Assembly (NCBI GenBank): GCA_005765155.1
Contig: VCCP01000001.1
Span: 620,001-684,000, forward strand
Origin: Zelopaecilomyces penicillatus
Lineage: Eukaryota; Ascomycota; Sordariomycetes; Hypocreales; Pseudodiploosporaceae
Direction of reading: 5' to 3'
Length of the DNA stretch: 64,000 nucleotides
Made by a program: the position numbers and the translations under genes. Below the pieces are notes generated by a model. That model did not search any database. It was not told the origin of the DNA and saw only the letters and a list, made by a program, of their open reading frames with translations. Positions 57,082 to 64,000 of the stretch are shown here, in pieces (positions within the stretch are counted from its first letter, which is position 1; every line of letters begins with the position of its first letter).

Positions 57082-58294
57082 GATTGGCTGTCTCGCTTGT
57101 CCATACGAAGTTTTGGGTCAAAGCTTGACGCAAGAGCGGGCGCCAGCAGACCGAAACTTTCAAGATTCAAGATTCAGCAGAGCCAGCAGAGAGAGTCATC
57201 TGAACCAGCTAAGCTCAGCTACTGTCCATGACGCAAGTGGGGTTCGGTATCCTTAACGGGCTGTTTAGGGGAGGCTGAGCGGCTAAAGAAGGAGGTTCGG
57301 AAGATTAATGAACCGTCCGAGCCTCGCCTTTAGGTGAGTAACCATCGTAAAGTTATCTTCCACCCCCAGTTTGTGTTTGCTAAGCACAGCCGATCCCGTC
57401 ACATTGGAAATTCAGACATCAGATGAAATTGTATCGTATACTTACCGCCTTGCGATTTCTGTATAGACCACCGGTATCGATCTTGAAGTTTTTTCTTTTA
57501 CCCAGCCGCTCAGTATTGGCGTGTCCCAACCCTCTGGCACCAATAAGAATGTCATGGAGGAGGAGCACTTGTAGGATGCAGTACGGAGTACCATAGTCGA
57601 CAAGTCGGTCATCCACAGCGTCGCATTAGAAACCCACCGCTTCGAACAGTGTGCATCCGCGCGAGTAATCAACCAGTCAATGCCCATGTTACCCCATTTC
57701 TTTGCTCGCAGCATCATGCACGGTCAAACATCTTCTGATACGGGTTATGGTTGCTGGGACCGTCGCGACAAGGGTTTTACTGCTGTTGGTAGATGCCTGC
57801 ATCTGTTCATTGGCTTGTCCGCTCAGCCATGTGTCCGACACAGCTTATTTACCCATAACCCTTGTTCAGGGGGCATTGGACCGCTCTTTTCTGCGGCATG
57901 GTTATTGTCCGCCCGGGCGCTTAGCCTGGGTGTTTGACAGTCGGTCAGTGCCCGTAATCTCATCCCAGTGGATGCGCACCGCGGCCTGCAGATACCCAAC
58001 ATCATGGAAGGGATAATTATAGTGATATGTCCGATCATAACACTGCAGATACTCCGAGTGCTGCAAATGTAACTGTCAAACAGAGACCGAGCCCTGGTAT
58101 CTCATGTGTTATTGGTTCCTAACCATGCAACAAGCCGCCCGCCTGCGGAAGGTTGCATTGATAGCATTGCCAACCGCCAACACCTAAACGTTACTCATAA
58201 AGGATGCCAGCTCATCGTCTTGAACCTGTAGGTCATCTTTTTTCTCGTTTCGCATGTTTCTTTTTAATTTCATTTTCATTTCATTGACGCAGTC
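57082..58294. other. Divergent intergenic region between the Tda3-like and NLR genes
   Basis: 1.2 kb with no supported gene. Open frames at 57419-57717 (-) and 57680-58016 (+) show no domains. The last ~100 bases are T-rich (TTTTTTCTCGTTTC to TTTCATTTC), a likely promoter/leader of the NLR gene. Confidence 0.5.
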
Positions 58295-61200
58295 ATGAGG
58301 CGCCTTTCTGCTCTTAAAAAGCTGTTCAAGTCAAACAGCCGAGATGGCAAAGACGGCCGAGATGGCAAAGACGGCCGAGATGGCAAAGATATCGGCGTAG
58401 CACCTGAAAAAACAACTTCACCACCTCCAAAGGCTGAGCCACCTATTCAGCCTGAGCCCAAAGCTGAGCCAAAGCTTGAGCCAAAGCTTGAGCCAAAGAT
58501 TGAAACAAACGAAGACCGCCCACCATTGCATCAAGAGATATGCCCTTGCGATGGCCTTACTTCTGTCCCTGCAAATGTACCGCAGATCACACAGCGTCAG
58601 GATTCATTACCTAGTTATGCCGATCAGACTGGACAGCACTTCGATCTATGGACCCAAGCGTACCGTGATTTTGAAACTCATCAGCCGGAACTAGCAGCGG
58701 ATTATTCAAGACATCTCATGACATTCCATCACGGAAATGGGGACACGAGTGCGGCAAACATTAGTGATGCCTCGGCTAGGACGTTCTTGTCAAATCTGAA
58801 CTCTACAGAGCCACTAATGGAGCAACTCCTTGAAAATCGGGCAAAGGATCAGTGGCGAATTCCCCTGCTTGAGAAGGATGTCAAGTTTAGAGAACAGGTT
58901 GAGAAACTAGCCAAGTTTCTTCTTTGGTCTGATCAATTCGTGAAAACCGCTGTCAGTGCTCAGCCTTGTGCGGCTTTGGCATGGTCTGGTGTCTCAATTC
59001 TCCTCCCTGTGAGTGTTCCTGCCACCAAAAATCAGAGAATGATGCGCCAGTATTAATGATCAGTATGCTAAAATTAATTTATAGCTCATCAACACTGGCC
59101 ACATACAACATGCAGCCATGTTGGGAGGGTTCGAGTACATAACTCGCGTTCAAATGTACTGGAGAATCTTTGAGACGCGAGAAACCCATGAATCTATTCA
59201 CCCTGACATCTTCAAGAGTGTGACGGCTCTCTACTCTTGCATTGTAGAATATCAAGCCCGTGTCATATGTCATCTCTCTAATGCTCAACTCACTCGTACG
59301 TGGGAAAAGATGACAGATGTAAACGACTGGGAGGGCCGCAAACACAAAATTGAGGAGCTAGACCAGCATTGCAGCCGGCTTGTATCCGAAGTCGAGCAAA
59401 CAAGGATCGGCAATATTCGAGATCTGCAGCTACGGGAAATCCATGAATCACGGTCTATTTTGGATCACATCCGCCGAGGATTGAAAGATTTAGAGAGTCA
59501 AAACCAACGACGTCATGATGATCAAAAAGAGACAGCCCTTCTTGCAGACCTCTCCGTGGGCTATGAAGCTCACAAAAACATTCATCCCCTGAGAGTGGAG
59601 GGGACTTGCGAATGGCTACTGAAGGATGACGGGTTTCGAAAATGGCGAGACAACACAACCTCTAATTTGCTGTGGGTCTCAGCTGGACCCGGTTGTGGCA
59701 AGTCTGTCTTGGCAAGATCATTGATCGACGAGGAGCAGTTGTCAACTTCTGCTACCATCTCCAAAGTGTGCTACTTTTTCTTCAACAGAGGCAATATTGA
59801 CCAAGTGGACAGCTCCACTGCGTTATCGTCAATGCTTCATCAGCTTTTCATTCAAGACCAAACGGGCGACTTAATGAGACTTGCACTGCCAAGTCATAAG
59901 AATCATGGACCAAATCTGAAGCGCAATTTCTCAGAGCTATGGAGAATACTTTTAGCGTGTGCGGATCTGGAATCATCGGGGGAGATCATCTGCGTTTTTG
60001 ATGCTCTTGATGAATGTGATGACCAGAACAGGGATCAGCTACTTCAAGCTATGGATTCATTCTTTTCTAGCAGACCTAATCGCTCGAGACTTAAGTTTCT
60101 AGTAACGAGCCGTCCATATGATGACATCGAAGCCGCGTTTCAGGAATTCCCGCCAACAATCGAATATACACGTGTGGATGGCGATGACAAATCCCACGAT
60201 ATTGGTCAGGAGATCAACATCGTCATTGATATCAAGGTGCAAGAGTTTGCCAAATACTTCAATGAGGCCCATCGTCGCAAGCTTTCTGACCAGCTCAAAG
60301 CAATGGAGAACCGAACATATTTATGGTTACATCTCACATTCGATATTATAAGAAAGCGAAGATCTGTTTTCAGCAAATCATCGCGCATGGATGACCTGCT
60401 GAAAAGTTTGCCGTCCCAAGTCTCCGAGGCTTATGAAGAGATTCTGAGCCACAACCAAGAAGATGTGGAAACTACCAGAGCTTTGTTGGAAATTCTTCTT
60501 GCTGCAACACGACCATTGAGTCTTGAGGAAGCAAACTATGCTTTGACATTAGCAATGTCTGAAAACCAGTATGGCTCTCATCAAATGATCGAGGGCGATC
60601 TTTGGCCCAGTGATAGCTTCAAAACTGTTGTAAAGAATCTTTCTGGTCTCTTTATCAGTGTTCATGGCTCGAAGCTTTCTTTCATACATTTAACAGCAAG
60701 AGAGTTCCTCATAGACTCCAAGCAGCAAAGGGAGTGGCATGGGCGTTTTCGCCTAGATCAATCACATGCAACTATGGCTTCAGTCTGCATGCAGTATTTA
60801 TCTGTTGTTGATGTAGGCACTCTCGCAATAGAAGAGGATGTTATTGCAGTGCGTTATCCGTTTACGACATACACCAACGTGAACTGGGCCACGCACTACA
60901 ACTCACAGCATACTGATAGGCGCAACGATCTTTGCGATATGGCGCTGAAGCTATGCGACACGTCTGGGGGTAGAGGCGATCGGTTGGAGACTCTATTTTG
61001 TCCCTCAGATTTCAAGCAGTATTTGAGGGACAATAACAAATATCCGGATTGCACAAACCTAAATCTCGCGAGCTATCTCGCTCTGGAACCTGTTGTCCGT
61101 CAAATTCTTACCAACAGAAGCATGAATGGTGACGAAAATATGACAGATTGGGGAGTGGCATTGAAAGTTGCTGCGTGGAAAGGCCATGCGGAAGTCGTTC

Positions 61201-62264
61201 GACTTCTCCTTAACAACAGCCCTGACACTGAGGAGAAATTCGACCAGCAAAATATTGCTTTTGGTGGTGCGGTCTTGTTTGGGCGAGTCTCTGCTGCTGA
61301 GGTGCTACTCGACGAGGTAAAAGAACTCCGCATCGTGGGCGATGAAATCACGATGATGGCATTGGGCATGGGTGGGAAACCCATGGCATCATTATTGCTT
61401 GACAGGGTCGGAGACCAAATTACTCTTACAGATGATTTGGTGCAGATGGTGGCCAGAAACTTTAACCACGGATCGGAGGTTATGGAGGTAATCCTGGAGA
61501 AGAGACCGAACGAAGTTCGTATTGATGAGGAAGTCATTGAATCTGCAGCTGGCAATAGCCGATGCGCAAGAGAAGTGATGAAGGTGCTCCTAGACAAACG
61601 AGGGCATGAAATTACAATCACGGAGTCAATTCTGAAAGAGGCGGCTGAAAATATGGACTGTGGTGAGGCAGTGTTAACTTTACTGCTGGAAAGACTGGGA
61701 GATGATGTTCCGATTACCAGCAAAACATTTGCACACGCAGCCAAAAATCCTATATCCGGCAAAACAGTTCTGGGACTCCTTCTAGATGCGCGAAGCCATA
61801 TCCCAGTTACAGATGATGTCGTGAATGCGGCAGCTAGAAACAGGAAGAGCGGGGATGAGATCCTGGCACTTCTCGTGAGCAAACGACAGAAAGAAGTTAA
61901 CATCACAGAGGCGACCATCTTGACTGCGGCAGCCAACCTGGGACGAGGCAAGGAGATCATGGCATTTCTCCTGAAATTGATGGGGGACGATGACATCCCC
62001 ATCTCTGAACAGGTTATCAAAGAAGCAGCCGCCAATGACCGCTGTGGCAAGGAGGTTCTGTCCCTTCTCTTCAATAAATGGCCAGGGGCTGGCGTTTATG
62101 TTACGGAAGAAGTCCTCGCTGCCGCCGCCTCAAACACAAAATACGGCGAGGAAGTGGTGGCACTTTTGCTGGAGATGCGGGAGGCGGAGAAACCGTTGGT
62201 TGTAACCCCTAGGGAAGATGGAGCTGATACCTTGGAAGTAAAGGAGGCAATTCTGGTGGTCTAG
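58295..62264 (+). CDS. NACHT-type NLR (STAND) protein with ~32-residue C-terminal repeats, 1297 aa
   Basis: Exons 58295-59008 and 59085-62264 join in phase 0 (SILLP/LINTGH); 1297 residues. Residues 1-110 are low-complexity, including an 18-bp tandem DNA repeat (58340-58390) coding GRDGKD units and EPKLEPK repeats. Residues ~110-300 (FDLWTQAYRDFETHQPELAADY onward) fit the fungal NACHT N-terminal helical domain. Walker A is AGPGCGKSVLAR (Lys444), Walker B VFDALDECDD (~541), then TSRPYDD (sensor). After the NACHT winged-helix region come ankyrin-like units (~870-960, ALKVAAWKGHAEVVRLLL). Residues ~989-1275 are nine ~32-residue repeats of the form ITEEVLxAAAxNxxxGxEVxxLLLxKR. Such proteins are linked to non-self recognition and programmed cell death in fungi. 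Effector output unknown. Confidence 0.88.
58340..58390 (+). repeat. 18-bp tandem coding repeat (GRDGKD units) in the NLR gene
   Basis: Two perfect 18-bp copies of CGAGATGGCAAAGACGGC and a third copy ending AGAT (58376-58390). Perfect DNA-level identity points to recent expansion or slippage. It encodes a charged, collagen-like low-complexity stretch. Confidence 0.8.
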
Positions 62265-63517
62265 ATGGGCTTTTCTATGAAGGAATCAGTTTGGGGCATT
62301 TTCGGAGCATTATGATGGGGCGTTCTCTACTATCAGTAGTACTGACTGTATATCCAGAACTACTAGGTTTAAACGGATATTATTCAAGCTAACAGCTTAT
62401 TTACATTGGTTGAAAGCGCATCCAAATATTTATTAACACTACATTTACACTTGCCTTAGATTTGCATCATCATTTGTATAGCAAATGACGCATCTACTTC
62501 CCTGTGAAACAACGGTGTTTTATGAGTTGCCACATGGTTCCATTGTAGACAGAAGCACAAATCAAACACTTCAAATTACATTGGCTTAGTGAACAATGTA
62601 GAAGACCCAATTTATTAACCCGATCATCACGTAGTATTTAGAAATGGATTCCTCATTGAAGTAGCTTGTTTCAACAGCTCCACCATTTATTTGTAGAAAT
62701 GTATAGGGTAGGTAAAGCCGTGTTGAGCTTGACTCAGGTACATGACACATCCAAAGAGCTAAAATGTCTCAGGAGGGGATCGGTAAGTATTATTTTATGT
62801 AATTCTTGCGCACAGCTGCGGATGTTGCAATGATGGAGGATGACTCCGAAGCGCCTTTAAAATGATATATAGATTATTTCATTGTTCACGGTTGACCAAT
62901 TGAATGAAGAAGAGGAATGGCAACGAAGTGTGGTATCCGGACGAATTCAGTGCTCCGATCCGGCATCCCGGATGTCGGTCATCCGAGGCTGTCAACTTTG
63001 AACGCCAACGCTAGCATGAAAGAGGGGCTTTGCAAAGCGCATTCATCCATCCAATGTAACAAATGAAGCCAGACCTGCTTTCAAGAACTCTACTTCGCTG
63101 ACCAGAAGAACGTCGAGACCTTAGCTCGCCACTGTAGCCGGCTTTTCCTGTCCTGCTCCCTTGCTCTTAGAAGAATCTAGAATTCAAGGCTGTATCCAAG
63201 GCCGCCACACTCCGGTGTTGAGGATGTCGGGACTGTTGCATTTGCGCCTTAATATTCCATACATTTGTCATGGATTATTGGCCCCATGCCGGGTATGGGT
63301 AGTGGCAGTAAAGCGTGTTCCGGCGTCTGGCCTTCCGCTGCGAAGAGACGCACGTGGTATTGTGACGTATTCGCTGTCCACTCCTCCCACCAGTAGAGTC
63401 TTTGGCACCATTGCTCCGACTTTTTGCTTTTCCCTCCGTCGTGCGATCCTGCTTTCTACTCCTTGTTCCACAGCCCAGGAATACTATCACACTCAGACCG
63501 TTCCAGCAATCTCCAAA
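62265..63517. other. Intergenic region between the NLR and glutathione peroxidase genes
   Basis: 1.25 kb. The first ~600 bases are AT-rich. The reading frame of the peroxidase stays open upstream of its ATG back to 63161, discussed as a finding. No other gene is supported. Confidence 0.5.
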
Positions 63518-64000
63518 ATGGCATCCGCGACAACCTTCTATGACTTCACACCGCTGAACAGTGAGTAATTACCTTGCTGCTCGTGATCCCTCATGGGTTG
63601 CTTCACACCTAAGCCCTCGTGACATAAGTAGTTAAGCTGCAGCTTTGCAAAGGCAGTGCTAATTGAGATGGTGTCCCGCAGACCGGAGTGAAGAGAAACC
63701 TCTGTCCGATTACAGGGGCAAAGTCGTTCTCGTCGTCAACACCGCATCCAAATGTGGCTTCACAAAACAGTACGATGGCCTTGAAGCTCTGTACAAGTCA
63801 GTAAACGAGTCACACCCCGACCAGTTTGTCATTCTCGGCTTCCCTTGCAACCAGTTCGGCGGACAGGAGCCGGGCTCCGACGACGATATCCAGGAGTTCT
63901 GCCGTCTGAACCATGGCGTCACCTTTCCCCTGATGAAGAAGGTCGACGTCAAGGGCAGCACCGCCGACCCCCTCTTCAAGTGGCTCACCAGCGAGAAGCG
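63518..64000 (+). CDS. gpx3: Glutathione peroxidase / thiol peroxidase (Gpx3/Hyr1-like), 5' part
   Basis: Exon 1 is 63518-63560 and exon 2 starts at 63682; the frame runs off the right edge with no stop. The first exon encodes MASATTFYDFTPLN, the usual N-terminus of fungal Gpx. Exon 2 gives VLVVNTASKCGFTKQYDGLE with the peroxidatic Cys39 (Cys, not selenocysteine) and LGFPCNQFGGQEPG with a cysteine and the Gln of the catalytic tetrad. In yeast this enzyme (Hyr1/Gpx3) reduces hydroperoxides using thioredoxin and relays oxidative signals to Yap1. The Trp/Asn end of the tetrad lies beyond the window, so completeness cannot be judged. Confidence 0.93.

Overview
The window is nuclear DNA of a filamentous ascomycete, most likely a Sordariomycete and probably of the order Hypocreales. 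The reasons are: many short introns (about 50-80 nt, a few 200-260 nt) with GT/AG ends and CTAAC-like branch sites; fungal-specific families (Cut12, Spo12, Rit1, Nop16, Tda3, highly reducing PKS, NACHT-type NLR); an AT-rich block without genes that looks RIP-mutated; and clustered TAGGTACC-type intergenic motifs. I cannot fix the species from the sequence. Twenty genes were rebuilt exon by exon, with reading phase checked across every junction, and a further one runs off the right edge.

Left part (1-23.4 kb), housekeeping: acyl-CoA dehydrogenase (+) with three CCTCGG motifs upstream; a small Spo12-family cell-cycle gene (+); DRG1/RBG1 GTPase (-) with micro-exons; splicing factor CWC2 (+); urease accessory UreF (-); spindle-pole protein Cut12 (-); eIF2alpha kinase GCN2 (+); a Cdc34-like E2 enzyme (+); and a UBA/UIM protein with a degenerate ubiquitin-protease fold (+).

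Middle (23.9-32.6 kb, -): one large highly reducing polyketide synthase, KS-AT-DH-cMT-ER-KR-ACP, in 14 exons. It is intact apart from one in-frame TGA in the KS domain, where the family has a tryptophan. No tailoring, transport or regulator genes lie beside it, so it is an orphan synthase rather than a visible cluster.

Right-middle (34.8-47.8 kb): a Sis1-like DnaJ (+), a HAD phosphatase (+), Rit1 (initiator-tRNA modification, -), then a divergent pair (Gfo/Idh/MocA oxidoreductase, - ; DapA-family aldolase, +). The pair resembles the D-galacturonate catabolic pair gaaA/gaaC, and its shared promoter holds a perfect TCCNCCAAT element. A DHA2-type MFS transporter (+) follows.

48.3-51.3 kb: a 3.0-kb gene-free, very AT-rich element bounded by 39-bp terminal inverted repeats (38/39 identical). 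This is a decayed, probably RIP-mutated DNA transposon, with a tandem hairpin array and a patch of normal base composition inside it.

Right end (52.8-64 kb): a MARVEL-domain membrane protein (+), ribosome-biogenesis Nop16 (-), Tda3-like FAD oxidoreductase (-), a NACHT NLR/STAND protein with nine ~32-residue C-terminal repeats (+), and the 5' part of a glutathione peroxidase (+) cut by the window edge.
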